This document shows positions 45,398 through 54,843 of a stretch of DNA of 64,000 nucleotides, in pieces. How positions within the stretch are numbered: position 1 is the stretch's first letter; every line of letters starts with the position of its first letter. The stretch comes from Clostridia bacterium (GTDB lineage Bacteria > Bacillota > Clostridia > Christensenellales > Aristaeellaceae). The notes under the pieces were generated by a model. It made no database searches. It was not told the origin of the DNA and was given only the letters and a program-made list of their open reading frames with translations. The stretch is taken from assembly GCA_017543905.1 (NCBI GenBank), contig JAFYFC010000029.1, positions 1-64,000 on the forward strand. Reading direction: 5' to 3'. A program made the position numbers and the translations under genes.

Positions 45398-47456
45398 TTT
45401 GGCGCGTCTCCCATATGCAATTCGAGCGTGCCGCCCGCCATCATTTCGCGCGCTCCGAAGCAAAGGCTGCCTAGCCGTCTGCCGTTCAGATACGCGTCGT
45501 GCACGTATATGCCGCTCCCGTATCTGCGCACGGTGAAGGTTTTGCCGTTTGAGAGGCTGAAGCACGCACTTTTTATGCGGGGAGAACCGATAATCATCAG
45601 GTCCTGACCGCTGACAGGGAATATTCCCAGCGCGTTCCATACGTACAGGGAGCACAGTCCTCCGCTGTCGTTGTTGCCCGGTACGCCGCCCCTGCCCGTC
45701 GTAAACATGTATGTCAGCCCCGCGTCGATCACCTCGCTCAGGCGGTCGTGTCTGTCCGCAAAGTGGTATACGTACGGAGCTTCCATATCTGTCTCGTTGT
45801 TGAAGCCCTCGAAGTCGCAGCCGCTTTCAGCCTGTGTGAAGCCGAAGAAAACGTCCGCAAGATGCGCAAGGCCTTCTTTCCTCCAGCCAGTGCGGCGCGT
45901 CCTTCCATGTCGTGCATGAGTCTGAAGGAATAATTCCATTTGCTGCCCTCGTAAAAGCGCTCTCCGTCCTGCAGAAGTCCGGTCTCGCGGTCAAATACGC
46001 CGCTCCACAGGGAAGCGACCTTTTCGAAGCGCTCCGCAAGGCGCGTATCGCCCCGGCTGCGCGCAACAAGCGCGCACGCCGCGCAGGCGTCCGTTATGTC
46101 GATTATAAACGCCTTGCTGCGGACGTTTTCCGGCTGCGCCGCAAGCTCGTCAAAATGATTGTATTCAAAGGTGTCCGCTTCCATAAGGCGCAGCGCGCGC
46201 TCGACGTCGAAATCGACCCCGCGCAGATACGCGTCCGCTATCGAAAACTCCGCGAGCATGCGCGCCTGACCTGTGCTGACGCCCGCATACTCGCCGTACA
46301 GCATCAGCGTATGGGGCATTTTGTGCGTCGCCTCGCATATGTTCAAAAACGTGTTCACTATCCTGTGCGGCATTTCAGGATACAGCATGTATACAAGCGG
46401 CAGCTGAGTTTTGTACTGATCCCAGATCGTCGCAAGCTCGCTTACGAAATCCTCCCCCTCGTACAGGAAGCTCTCTCCCGAAAAGTCGCAGGGCTTGAGC
46501 AGCGAATGATACAGATTCGAGTAGAATATCTCATAATCACGGGGATCGTCAAATTCACAGGCGAGACGGGAGAGCGTTTGGTTCCATTCGTCATATGCCG
46601 CGCGCCTTGCCTTGTCGAACGAAAACGCGTTTCCGCGCGCATCGCGCAGCGCGACATATTCGCTTTTTGGTGAAAGCGCAAGCGTTATCTCCGCTATGCG
46701 GGCGCAGCTGAACGTCACGCCGAAGGTGTGCCCCGCGTCCAGGGTCAACTCGCGCTCATCGATTTCGGCGTGATCGCGCCAGAGCCGCATGCTCCCGCGC
46801 GCACCTTTTACAGATACGCAGAAATATATATCTATACCGTGCAGGCGCGCGCATACCGCGCATTCGTCGTCGCCGATAAGCGCAAGGCGCGCGCTGCCCG
46901 CGGGAGAGTGCAGATGCCCGCCGTCTTCATACAGGCCGTCGTTTGAAAAGTCTATGGATATGCAGCCCGTATCTTTCGGAAACGTTATTCTGTGCAGCGC
47001 GGCGCGGCGTGTAACCGTAACCTCGCACAGCGCGCCTGTGGACGCGTCACGGCAGGCGTAATAACCGGGCTGCGCGCTTTCGTCTGTAAAATCCCGCGCC
47101 TCGGCGCTTTCGGAAAGATCGCCGGCGTACGGCGAGATCACCGCGTAGTTGTAAAACGTGTCTATGTCGCCAGTACCGTCGTTCTGCAGATGTGATATGC
47201 CTTTGAACTTATCTTTGTCGTACAGCTTTTTTATAGGCCCGTGCGTGTTGTACATAAGATGCCCGTAGCCGGCGGAGTAACCGCCCGAATAGCAGCCCGC
47301 GTTTATGCGTCCGAACGGCAGCGCCGCAGCGGGCGTATTTGAACCGCACAGCCCTTTTATGAGCTTCCAGCGCGCCGCGACGCCCCGGGGCTCAGGCAGA
47401 TCGATTTCGCCTGTGCCCTGAAACACGTTTACGTACTTGCAGTAATCAGTCTTCAT
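45394..47456 (-). pseudogene. GH92 alpha-mannosidase with a frameshift
   Basis: The two halves are in different frames but together read as one GH92 glycosidase. The first frame runs from the ATG at 47456 through KGLCGSNTPAAALPFGRI, GYSAGYGHLMY and ATIWDQYKTQLPLVYMLYPE up to MEGRAALAGGKK. After the junction at about 45871-45884 (bases GGAGGAAAGAAGGC on the minus strand) the next frame continues GLAHLADVFFGFTQ, FNNETDMEAPY and VPGNNDSGGLCSLYVWNALG to a stop at 45394. GH92 enzymes are calcium-dependent exo-alpha-mannosidases. Without correction the first frame stops at 45738. It could be a real mutation, an assembly error or a -1 slip at A-AAG. No signal peptide. Confidence 0.85.
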
Positions 47457-48468
47457 ATATCCTCTCGTCCACGTACACCATTTCCGTTTTGATATCGGCG
47501 GGATTCGACGCGCTTATGTCGAATATGCGGCCGCCGCGCAGCCGGTGCTTGCCTCCGCGCGGGTCGTGGTCGCTCGTGCCGTACGCAGCAGCGCCGATGC
47601 TGCCGTCAAAGCCCATGCGGATGCCGCAGTATATGCCGTCGAAGGTATTGTTGTGGTCGTGCCCCGCGAATATCGCCTTTACGTCCCCGCGCTGCAGACA
47701 CGCCGCGAACAGCCCAGAATTTATCTCGGAGCAGCAGATCTTTTCCCCGAATTCGCCGCGCATACCTGTGCGTCCGGCATTGCGCGTTATGGCGTAAAAC
47801 TCGAATAACGGAATATGCAGCGCCATGAGCGAAGGTATTTTGTGCCCGCACAGCTTTTCGAGTTCGACCGAAGTGTTCCAATACCACATTATCTGCTCGA
47901 AGCGGATAAAATCGTCGTCAGAACGCCCGTGGAGTCTGTCCGGCAGAAGTATCTCCCACACAGACTCGCCCTCCATAAATGCAGGCGTATCCGGCGTCAG
48001 AAAATCCTGATGCGAATCCAGACACCAGACGCCGAACACGCACTCGCCGCGTTCGTCAAGCACCGGCAGGAAATAATTGCCCACGCCGGGCAGCTCGGCA
48101 GGGCCGGCCTTGGACACACAATGCGGGCATTTTTCGTACTCCGCCTGCTGGAATTCCTTTGACACGTCGGTGGATTTATCGTGATTTCCGAATACGTGCG
48201 CCCAAGGTATGTTCGCCTCTTCCATGGGTGAAGCGATATCCGCAAGCAGCGGCAGAAATTCCTCGTTCGTCGCCTTGCCGGTGGTATTGTCGCCCGCAAG
48301 CAGCACGAAATCCGGCTTGGTTTCGTCTATCAGGCAGCGCATAGCCCTTACGGTGGCCTTGCCCGTGTTCGGCTTATGATGCAGATCGCTCATCATAAGA
48401 ATGCGGAACGTTCCGTCCTTTTTGAACGTGAGCGGGATTTTGGTGGCGTATTTGTCTGTCAGAGGCAT
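47446..48468 (-). CDS. Calcineurin-like metallophosphoesterase
   Basis: This 340-residue protein has the complete metallophosphoesterase motif set: MSDLHHKP (D-x-H) near residue 27, LLAGDNTTG near 57, VFGNHDKS (GNHD) near 93, MALHIPLFEF, and FAGHDHNN near 270. It lacks a signal peptide and resembles the YkuE/Icc-like phosphodiesterase group. Its substrate may be a phosphorylated sugar or nucleotide. It overlaps the GH92 start by 11 bases and is 15 bases after the PHP gene. Confidence 0.86.
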   Translation of the reverse strand: MPLTDKYATKIPLTFKKDGTFRILMMSDLHHKPNTGKATVRAMRCLIDETKPDFVLLAGDNTTGKATNEEFLPLLADIASPMEEANIPWAHVFGNHDKSTDVSKEFQQAEYEKCPHCVSKAGPAELPGVGNYFLPVLDERGECVFGVWCLDSHQDFLTPDTPAFMEGESVWEILLPDRLHGRSDDDFIRFEQIMWYWNTSVELEKLCGHKIPSLMALHIPLFEFYAITRNAGRTGMRGEFGEKICCSEINSGLFAACLQRGDVKAIFAGHDHNNTFDGIYCGIRMGFDGSIGAAAYGTSDHDPRGGKHRLRGGRIFDISASNPADIKTEMVYVDERIYED

Positions 48469-48483
48469 CGGATACTCCCCTCT

Positions 48484-49431
48484 CTATTCCTCTGCGGTAT
48501 AAAACGGCTGTGAAAACGCCGCATAGCCCCAATCCAGCGCCATTTCGACGCGTATATACTTCTCGCAGCCCTGCCTGCGGTAAGCGGCGTAGGGATTTTT
48601 GCCCATCTGCAGGCCGTAAAGATGCCCGCCCTCGCCTATGAAGCGGAAGGTCTTTTCAGTATTTGAGTATATGCTCGACGTGTGGCAGCGCGCGATTATC
48701 CACTCTCCGTCGCAGACTATGGAATCGAACGCCGCGCCGTTTGAAACATACAGACTGCCCTGTCTGAGCGCGTCAAGTATCGCTTCCGGCGTGTTTTCGC
48801 GCGCAAGCACCATGTTCCACGCGTTGTGATAGTCTCTCACCCCGTGGAAATCGTCGTTGCCGGTCGCCCAAACCTTTTTGCCCACGGTGAGCGCCGCGTC
48901 CCAGATGTCCGTAGCCAGATGTCCCGGACCTGAGAACACGTCGCCGTTTATTATCTCTATGCCGGTATAGTTATTAAGCGCGGCCGCTTTCTCGGCAGAC
49001 CAGTAATCCATGTGCGCCCAATGCGGATGCGCGAGTATCGCCATGCCGCCCTGCCGCACGATTTTGTCTATTACCTTCTGATCGTCCTCTACGGTATAAT
49101 CGTCCTTATACTTGCCGATCTCGTCTTCCATGAACGTCATCGGACAGCCTATGCCGAGTATATGGTGTCCGAAGCTGTCCTCGCGTCCCTCGATCACGGA
49201 GAATTCCGGGGTAGAAGCGGGTATTCCGTAATACTCCTTGTGCGTATTGGTGGTGTGGTCGGTTATCGCGACGAACTTGTATGCCGCCCACGGATCCTTC
49301 GGATGCCGGCACACGTCACGGTAATAAAACAGCACTTCCTCCGGCGTATGAGCGCCGTCGGACACCTTGGTGTGAGTATGAAAGCTGCCGCGCAGCCAGA
49401 CGCCTTCGCTAAGATACGGACTTATCCACAT
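48484..49431 (-). CDS. PHP-domain phosphoesterase-like protein
   Basis: This 315-residue protein has the metal-binding motifs of the PHP superfamily: HTHTKVSDG near 17-25, AITDHTTN near 58-65, ILAHPHWAHMD near 134, and GNDDFHG near 190. It may be a phosphoesterase; many such proteins occur in carbohydrate loci with no proven role. The start is the ATG at 49431 (AAGGAG eight bases away); a GTG two codons earlier is too close to that site. It sits between a GH127-like gene and the metallophosphoesterase. Confidence 0.82.
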   Translation of the reverse strand: MWISPYLSEGVWLRGSFHTHTKVSDGAHTPEEVLFYYRDVCRHPKDPWAAYKFVAITDHTTNTHKEYYGIPASTPEFSVIEGREDSFGHHILGIGCPMTFMEDEIGKYKDDYTVEDDQKVIDKIVRQGGMAILAHPHWAHMDYWSAEKAAALNNYTGIEIINGDVFSGPGHLATDIWDAALTVGKKVWATGNDDFHGVRDYHNAWNMVLARENTPEAILDALRQGSLYVSNGAAFDSIVCDGEWIIARCHTSSIYSNTEKTFRFIGEGGHLYGLQMGKNPYAAYRRQGCEKYIRVEMALDWGYAAFSQPFYTAEE

Positions 49432-49467
49432 ATGCACGTCTCCTTTTTATTGATTGCTTTATTCGCT

Positions 49468-51165
49468 TCAGTTGTTTTTCTGCTGGGTAGGGCCGTAATT
49501 CGCCGCTCCGGTATAAACGACGTCGTCGGGCGTCGGCAGATACGCAGGCGAATTCATGTCCCTTTGGAAGAGCCGCAGATGCTCGCCGTGAGGCAGTATG
49601 TCTATAACGTCGCAGCCGCGCCAGAGCACTCTGTATTCCCGCCCTGCGCAGTATTCCTTTTTAATGGTGCTTCTGAGCGGGTGCGTAAGCGTTACGCAGT
49701 CGCCTGCCTTCAGGCCGCGCAGAACGATCAGCCTGTCGGTTTCTTCCGTCTGCGCTTCTTTTCCGTTCAGCCGGACGCTTATTTTGTTTCCCATGTAAGC
49801 GTAGATGCGGAAAGCGGCGTCTCCGCCTTGCTTGAGCGTGAGCTTTATGCTGCCGCGCTCGGGATAGCCGCATTCGAGCTTATAGCTGTCCGTCTCCCTG
49901 TCCAGAGGTATGTTTACGGTAAAGCTGCCGCGCGACTGTTCGACCGCCGCGTTCCATACTATCTCGAACGCGATCGGCGCGATGCCGGAGCAGCAGCCCG
50001 CGATCGAGCGGAACTTGGAGAGCGAAATGCTGTTCGGCAGACTGCCTCCGGTAAAACCGCCTATCATGCGTGAGGCGATGCTTTTATATGTTATGCCGTC
50101 CGCGTCGGGACGGGTATCGTCGTCCTGAACATAGCCCGTATAAGCTATCTGATTTTCGACGAGCTGATTGCGGCTGAAAAGAAGTATATCCGTCCAGTAT
50201 TCGTCATAACCGCACTTAATCAGCTCATACGCGCATTCTATCATGTCCTTGATGCAGCAGCTTTCGCAGTGCTCCTCGTCCATCGGATGCCAGCGCGCGT
50301 ATTCCGGCACCCAGCCGAAGGACGAAGACATGGAGCGCACGAAGGCGTAAATGCCGCGCGCCTTTTGCGTGTATCTGTCCTCTCCGGCGGCACGCCCGAG
50401 CTTTACGAGGCCAGTTGCGACCCACATCGCGGAGTGTACGTGCCCAAAGAAATTCATGTCGTAGGAAAAGTATCTTGACGGTCCTAAAATGTAATTTGCA
50501 AGCCCGCGCGCAAGCTCGAGCGCGGTCTCGTCGTGTTTGAGCTCGTATCTGTCGACCAGCGCGGAGAGCATAATGCCGTTTCTTATCGCCATTTCGCCGC
50601 GCCCGGTGTGCCTGCTCATGTCAAACCCGCCCTCGAGCAGATACACGTCGTTCGGAAATTCGTATATCGGCTCCGGCTCGTCCATATCGCCGTTCCAGAA
50701 CGTGCGCACCTTGCGTTCGATGACCAGCGCTCGCAGGCCTTTGATAAGGCCGGATATGCGGTCTTCGATCTCGGCGTCCTCAGGGTATTTGACGCTCAGG
50801 CGGTTAAGCGCCGGAAGTATATAGCCCATCTCGTGAAAAGACGAGTGCATCGTATGCGTCCACGGGTACTTTTTGTGAAAGCGCAGTCCGCAGGGACCCC
50901 AGTCAGACAGCAGCTTTCTTTTGAATGACTCGAGCACGTCGCTTCCCTCATCGGTGTCAAGCACGCGCATTACGCTTTCAAGGCCCTCGTACCACGAGCC
51001 GACAAGCTCCGCGTCGTCCACGCGGCAATGCGCCGCCTCGGCGGGCTTTTTGTTTGGAAGTATCAGCCAGTAGGGCAAATTGTCTTCTTTTTCGTCCACC
51101 ATCCGCGTAAGGTAATTGAGCGAACGGCGGGCAAGCAGCGGTATATCGAACCTTGCGTAACGCAT
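49468..51165 (-). CDS. GH127-like alpha/alpha-toroid protein, possible beta-L-arabinofuranosidase
   Basis: This is a 565-residue cytoplasmic protein (no signal peptide). The toroid helices span residues 1-400, then a beta-sandwich tail. GH127/GH146 enzymes use a zinc-bound cysteine set, E-x-C plus C-C; here E301-x-C303 (with C304) and C391-C392 match that layout. I infer an arabinofuranosidase-like activity, at moderate certainty because the rest of the sequence is divergent. It follows the binding protein gene after 98 bases, with a hairpin between them, and precedes the PHP gene. Confidence 0.6.
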   Translation of the reverse strand: MRYARFDIPLLARRSLNYLTRMVDEKEDNLPYWLILPNKKPAEAAHCRVDDAELVGSWYEGLESVMRVLDTDEGSDVLESFKRKLLSDWGPCGLRFHKKYPWTHTMHSSFHEMGYILPALNRLSVKYPEDAEIEDRISGLIKGLRALVIERKVRTFWNGDMDEPEPIYEFPNDVYLLEGGFDMSRHTGRGEMAIRNGIMLSALVDRYELKHDETALELARGLANYILGPSRYFSYDMNFFGHVHSAMWVATGLVKLGRAAGEDRYTQKARGIYAFVRSMSSSFGWVPEYARWHPMDEEHCESCCIKDMIECAYELIKCGYDEYWTDILLFSRNQLVENQIAYTGYVQDDDTRPDADGITYKSIASRMIGGFTGGSLPNSISLSKFRSIAGCCSGIAPIAFEIVWNAAVEQSRGSFTVNIPLDRETDSYKLECGYPERGSIKLTLKQGGDAAFRIYAYMGNKISVRLNGKEAQTEETDRLIVLRGLKAGDCVTLTHPLRSTIKKEYCAGREYRVLWRGCDVIDILPHGEHLRLFQRDMNSPAYLPTPDDVVYTGAANYGPTQQKNN

Positions 51166-51218
51166 ATCGTTTCTCCTGATTATCGTTAATAAGCTCTAAT
51201 AATAAGCTTTAATGACAA

Positions 51219-51248
51219 GACAAAGGAGAGCTTATGCTCCCCTTTGTC
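51219..51248 (-). terminator. Hairpin between the binding protein and GH127-like genes
   Basis: A 13-bp stem (51219-51231 with 51236-51248, one G-U pair on the minus strand) has a TTAT/ATAA loop. It may partly stop transcription so that transport genes are made in excess of the enzymes. Confidence 0.6.
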
Positions 51249-51263
51249 CGTTTACCGAGTATC

Positions 51264-52820
51264 TTATCTGGAGTGATACCACTCGTTGGCTTCCTCGGTT
51301 ATCTGCTCGCCGCCCATGCTCATCCAGGTGGCTACGAAGTTGTCCCAATCACTGATGGGTCTCTCGCCGCGAATGAACTCGACATAGGTGCCCTGACGGT
51401 AGGCTTCCAGCGCGGACCAGTACTGGGGCTGTGAAGCCGTAGTGATCTTCAGCTGGTTGGCATAGCCGAAGCCGGAGAAGTTGTCCATCGAGTTAGCCCA
51501 GTTGTAGCGGGAGGGGTTCGCCAGCATCGCGAAGTAGGGATTCTGCAGCGTGTTGAACATATTGGTATGGGTGGTTTCGTCGGCGCGGGTATAATCGGTA
51601 GCGGTCATGAAGCCGTACAGATCGTCGTAGGTATAGGCGTCGTCGTTCAGATCCCAGTTCCAGATACGTACCCAGGTATCGTAATCGCTGCCGATGGTGT
51701 TGATGATTTCAAGGATCTTGGCAAGCTTCTCTTCGTCTTCCGCCAGCTTGTAGCTGAAGCACACAGCCTCGCTCGTGGTCAGGCCCCAGTTCTCGCCGCC
51801 GCTCTTTCCGTCGGGGCCGATGGGGTTGTAGCCGATGATCATCTTGTCATAGCCGTAGGTGTTGGTGAAGTTTCTCATCGTACGGCCGGCCTGGAAGTTG
51901 CCGCCTTCACCGGTCTCTTCGTTCTTGGGGCCGTCGAAGTCGGGCGCCAGGTGATAGAACGCGCCGGAAGAGGAGAAGCCCAGCGTGCCGTTTTCAAACG
52001 GTACGGAGAGCGCCCAGTAGCCGCCCTGATTTTCGCCGATAACGAACTCAGGGTCTACAAGGCCGTCCTTATACCACTTAGCCAGCAGCTCGAGAGCGTC
52101 CTTCATGCCCGGATACACAGCGCCGTATACGAGGTCGCCTGCGTCATCCACTACCCAGCGATCCGGCAGCGCGCCGAAAGCGCCGAAGATGGGCTGGAAG
52201 CCGGTGTTGGAGATCGCGTAGGTGTCATCGACGCCGTTGCCGTCGGGATCGCCGTGGGCAAAGAACTCGAACACGTCCTCGAACTCGTCAAGCGTCCTCG
52301 GCACTTCGCCTTCGGCATAGCCGGCCGCCTCCAGCCAGTCCGCGCGCCAGAACGGAGCGTAGGAATACTTGCCGTCCAGGTTTACGCGGGGCAGACCGTA
52401 GTTCTTGCCGTTGAAGGATACAAGGCTGAAGCAATCGGGGTCGAACTCAAGCAGCCACGCATAGCTTTCAGGCATAAGCTCCTCTACGGTATCGAGGGGC
52501 AGCTCGAGGCACAGGCCCTGAGCTACGTAGCTCGCGAACAGCTCGCTGGAATCCAGCCAGAACACGTCCGGAATCTCGCCGCCGGCGATGCGGGTGGCGA
52601 GCAGCTCGGCGTAGTTCTCGCGCTCGATGAACCAAACGTTGAGCTTGACGTTGAATTTCTCCTCGAGCCAGGCAAGTACGGTGTCGCCCTCGGCGATCGC
52701 GTCGGTGTCGTGGCCGCCCAGCCACTCGATCACCATGGGTTCATCCTCGGCTGAAGCACCGAAGACCGCTGCGCTGAGCACCAGTATCAGCGCGAGTGCA
52801 AGTGCCAACAGTTTTTTCAT
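51264..52820 (-). CDS. Extracellular solute-binding protein of the Lpl family
   Basis: This 518-residue substrate-binding protein has signal peptide MKKLLALALALILVLSAAV, cleavage near ASAED, and no lipobox Cys. It has the PDVFWLDSSELF segment, a calcium-type loop DPDGNGVDDTYA, and the C-terminal IRGERPISDWDNFVATWMSMGG, the same ending as the binding protein at 41912. A GGAGG site precedes the ATG. It is third in the minus-strand operon after two permease genes. Confidence 0.9.
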   Translation of the reverse strand: MKKLLALALALILVLSAAVFGASAEDEPMVIEWLGGHDTDAIAEGDTVLAWLEEKFNVKLNVWFIERENYAELLATRIAGGEIPDVFWLDSSELFASYVAQGLCLELPLDTVEELMPESYAWLLEFDPDCFSLVSFNGKNYGLPRVNLDGKYSYAPFWRADWLEAAGYAEGEVPRTLDEFEDVFEFFAHGDPDGNGVDDTYAISNTGFQPIFGAFGALPDRWVVDDAGDLVYGAVYPGMKDALELLAKWYKDGLVDPEFVIGENQGGYWALSVPFENGTLGFSSSGAFYHLAPDFDGPKNEETGEGGNFQAGRTMRNFTNTYGYDKMIIGYNPIGPDGKSGGENWGLTTSEAVCFSYKLAEDEEKLAKILEIINTIGSDYDTWVRIWNWDLNDDAYTYDDLYGFMTATDYTRADETTHTNMFNTLQNPYFAMLANPSRYNWANSMDNFSGFGYANQLKITTASQPQYWSALEAYRQGTYVEFIRGERPISDWDNFVATWMSMGGEQITEEANEWYHSR

Positions 52821-52885
52821 GTTTTACCTCCTTTAATATATTCCATACGCACGAAGCGTATTGAATTCATGTTCGCCAAATATCT

Positions 52886-53809
52886 TCAGCCCTTGAGCGA
52901 GCCCACCAGCACGCCCTTGACGAAGTATTTCTGCAGGAAGGGATACACGCAGATTATAGGCAGCGTGGCAAGCATTATGCTGGCCGAGCGCAGCGTATAG
53001 GTGTCCGTTTCGAGCTGCGACGCAGCCTCGCCCGCATAGGTCATTTCCTTGGAGTCGGTCTGAATGATGCGGCGCATTATTATCTGCAGTACGTATTTCG
53101 AGGTATCTGTAATATACAAAAGGCAGTTGAAGTACGCGTTCCAGTTGCTCACGATGACCCACAGGCTGATGGTGGCGATCATAGGCACGGACAGAGGCAG
53201 CATCACGCGTATCAGCACCTGAAAGGAGTTCGCGCCGTCGATTATCGAGGCCTCTTCGAGTTCCTGCGGCAGGTTCATGAAGTAATTGCGCATGATGACC
53301 AGATGGCTAACACTCACGCACTGGGGAAGGATGACTGCCCAGTAGGAGTTGTGCATGCCCAGCGTATTGTTGACCAGAAGATACGTGGGTATCATGCCGC
53401 CCTGCAGGAACATGGTCAGAATGATTATTCCCGTGAATATGCCGCGGAACGGCAGGTCCTTTTTGCTTAAGCTGTACGCGCCCAGAATGTTCAGCGAAAT
53501 CGATACCGCCCAGCCCATCACTACGACGATGAGCGTGTTCTTATAGCCTGTCCACAGGTTCTTCGTCAGGAACATCTGATGGTATGCGTCGAAGGAGAGC
53601 TTGCTGGGCCAGAGCTTGAAGCCGGAGCCCTCGGCGACGTCTACCGACGAAATCGACGTGACGAACACGTGCCAGTAGGGATACAGGAAGGTTATGGACA
53701 AAAGCACCATTATGAAAATGAGCGTGCCCTGAAAAACGCCTTCGCCCCGGGACTCATACACATGCGAGACGCGCTTTTTTTGTATGGTCTGTATCGTCTT
53801 TTGTGACAT
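52886..53809 (-). CDS. Carbohydrate ABC transporter permease, YtcP/AraQ type
   Basis: This 307-residue permease has six helices and the EAA loop EEASIIDGANSFQVLIRVML. It ends FVKGVLVGSLKG, nearly identical to the end of the permease at 40993. A GGGAGG site precedes the ATG. It lies 15 bases after the LplB-type gene. Confidence 0.92.
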   Translation of the reverse strand: MSQKTIQTIQKKRVSHVYESRGEGVFQGTLIFIMVLLSITFLYPYWHVFVTSISSVDVAEGSGFKLWPSKLSFDAYHQMFLTKNLWTGYKNTLIVVVMGWAVSISLNILGAYSLSKKDLPFRGIFTGIIILTMFLQGGMIPTYLLVNNTLGMHNSYWAVILPQCVSVSHLVIMRNYFMNLPQELEEASIIDGANSFQVLIRVMLPLSVPMIATISLWVIVSNWNAYFNCLLYITDTSKYVLQIIMRRIIQTDSKEMTYAGEAASQLETDTYTLRSASIMLATLPIICVYPFLQKYFVKGVLVGSLKG

Positions 53810-53824
53810 ATCCCGACCTCCCTT

Positions 53825-54754
53825 CTACCAAAGGCCGTATTCGCCCACGAGCTTGCTTATTTTGTTGGTGCTCAAAACCAGTATAAGCGATATGACGTTT
53901 CTGAACAGCTCCGTGGCGGAGGAAAAATGGTATTCTATCTGAATGATGCCGCGGCGGTATATGTAAGTGCCGAGCACGTCGCCGACGTTGTTTATAACGC
54001 CGTCGTTCTGCAGGTTGAAGACCTGATCGAAGTTGTCGCTGACCAGATTGCCGGTTGCAAGTATCAGCATTATGATTATGACGGGCAGAATGCCGGGCAG
54101 CGTCACGTGATATATGCGGTTGAAGCGTCCGCAGCCGTCCACGCGCGCAGCGTCGTAAAGCTCCTCGTTTATGCCGCCCAGCGCCGCCAGATACACTATC
54201 GAGCCCCAGCCTACGCCCTTCCAGATGTTGGTTATCACGAGCGTGGGCCTGAACCAGTCGGGACTTCCGAGGAACAGGATCGTCTCCCCTCCGAAGGCCC
54301 TTATGATCGCGTTGATCGGCCCGCGGGACGGAGAGAGCAACTCCATGAAAATACCCGCCAAAATGACCCACGAAATGAAGTGCGGAAGGTAGGACAGGGT
54401 TTGGGTGATGCGCTTGAAGGTTTTGCCGCGCAGCTCGTTTATCATAAGCGCCAGAATGATCGGCGCGGGAAAACCGAATACGAAATTCAGAAGCGCCAGC
54501 ACTATCGTATTTCCGAACACCCTGCCGAAATCGGGAGATATGAGCAGGCTGCGGAAATTCTCCAGCCCCACCCAGCGGCTGCCGTTTATGCCCTCGAGCA
54601 ATTTGTAGTTTTTAAAGGCGATCAGTATGCCGTACAGAGGCAGATACTTGAATATGATGAACTGCGCAAGCACCGGCAGTATCATGAGTAGATGCAGCTT
54701 GTGCTTTTTTATCGAGCGCCACAGTGCCTTGCGCCTTGAAACTGCCGTCACCAT
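53825..54754 (-). CDS. Carbohydrate ABC transporter permease, LplB type
   Basis: This 309-residue permease has six helices, FIIFKYLPLYGILIAFKNYK at the N-terminal side as in LplB, and the EAA loop YDAARVDGCGRFNRIYHVTL. It is the first gene of the minus-strand sugar locus and begins about 30 bases after its promoter -10. AAGGAGG supports the ATG at 54754. Confidence 0.92.
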   Translation of the reverse strand: MVTAVSRRKALWRSIKKHKLHLLMILPVLAQFIIFKYLPLYGILIAFKNYKLLEGINGSRWVGLENFRSLLISPDFGRVFGNTIVLALLNFVFGFPAPIILALMINELRGKTFKRITQTLSYLPHFISWVILAGIFMELLSPSRGPINAIIRAFGGETILFLGSPDWFRPTLVITNIWKGVGWGSIVYLAALGGINEELYDAARVDGCGRFNRIYHVTLPGILPVIIIMLILATGNLVSDNFDQVFNLQNDGVINNVGDVLGTYIYRRGIIQIEYHFSSATELFRNVISLILVLSTNKISKLVGEYGLW

Positions 54755-54785
54755 ACCGTCTGCCTCCTTTTAACAATATGGGCAG

Positions 54786-54814
54786 ATTATAAACCATTAT
54801 AAACTAAATGTCAA
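54786..54814 (-). promoter_or_regulatory. Promoter of the minus-strand sugar uptake and glycosidase operon
   Basis: On the minus strand a perfect TTGACA (54809-54814) and a perfect TATAAT (54786-54791) are 17 bases apart, in the 89-base gap between the flavoprotein stop and the LplB start. Confidence 0.88.
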
Positions 54815-54843
54815 GTCAAATTTAACGATTTTGAACGTTTTCG

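Noticed and set aside
45398..45655. Longer start for the alpha/alpha-toroid protein
   Set aside because: The extra residues are an off-frame reading of the GH92 3' end; the ATG at 45397 overlaps the GH92 stop by four bases.
51567..52754. 395-codon plus-strand open frame
   Set aside because: It is antisense to the binding protein at 51264 and has Val/Ala-rich shadow composition.
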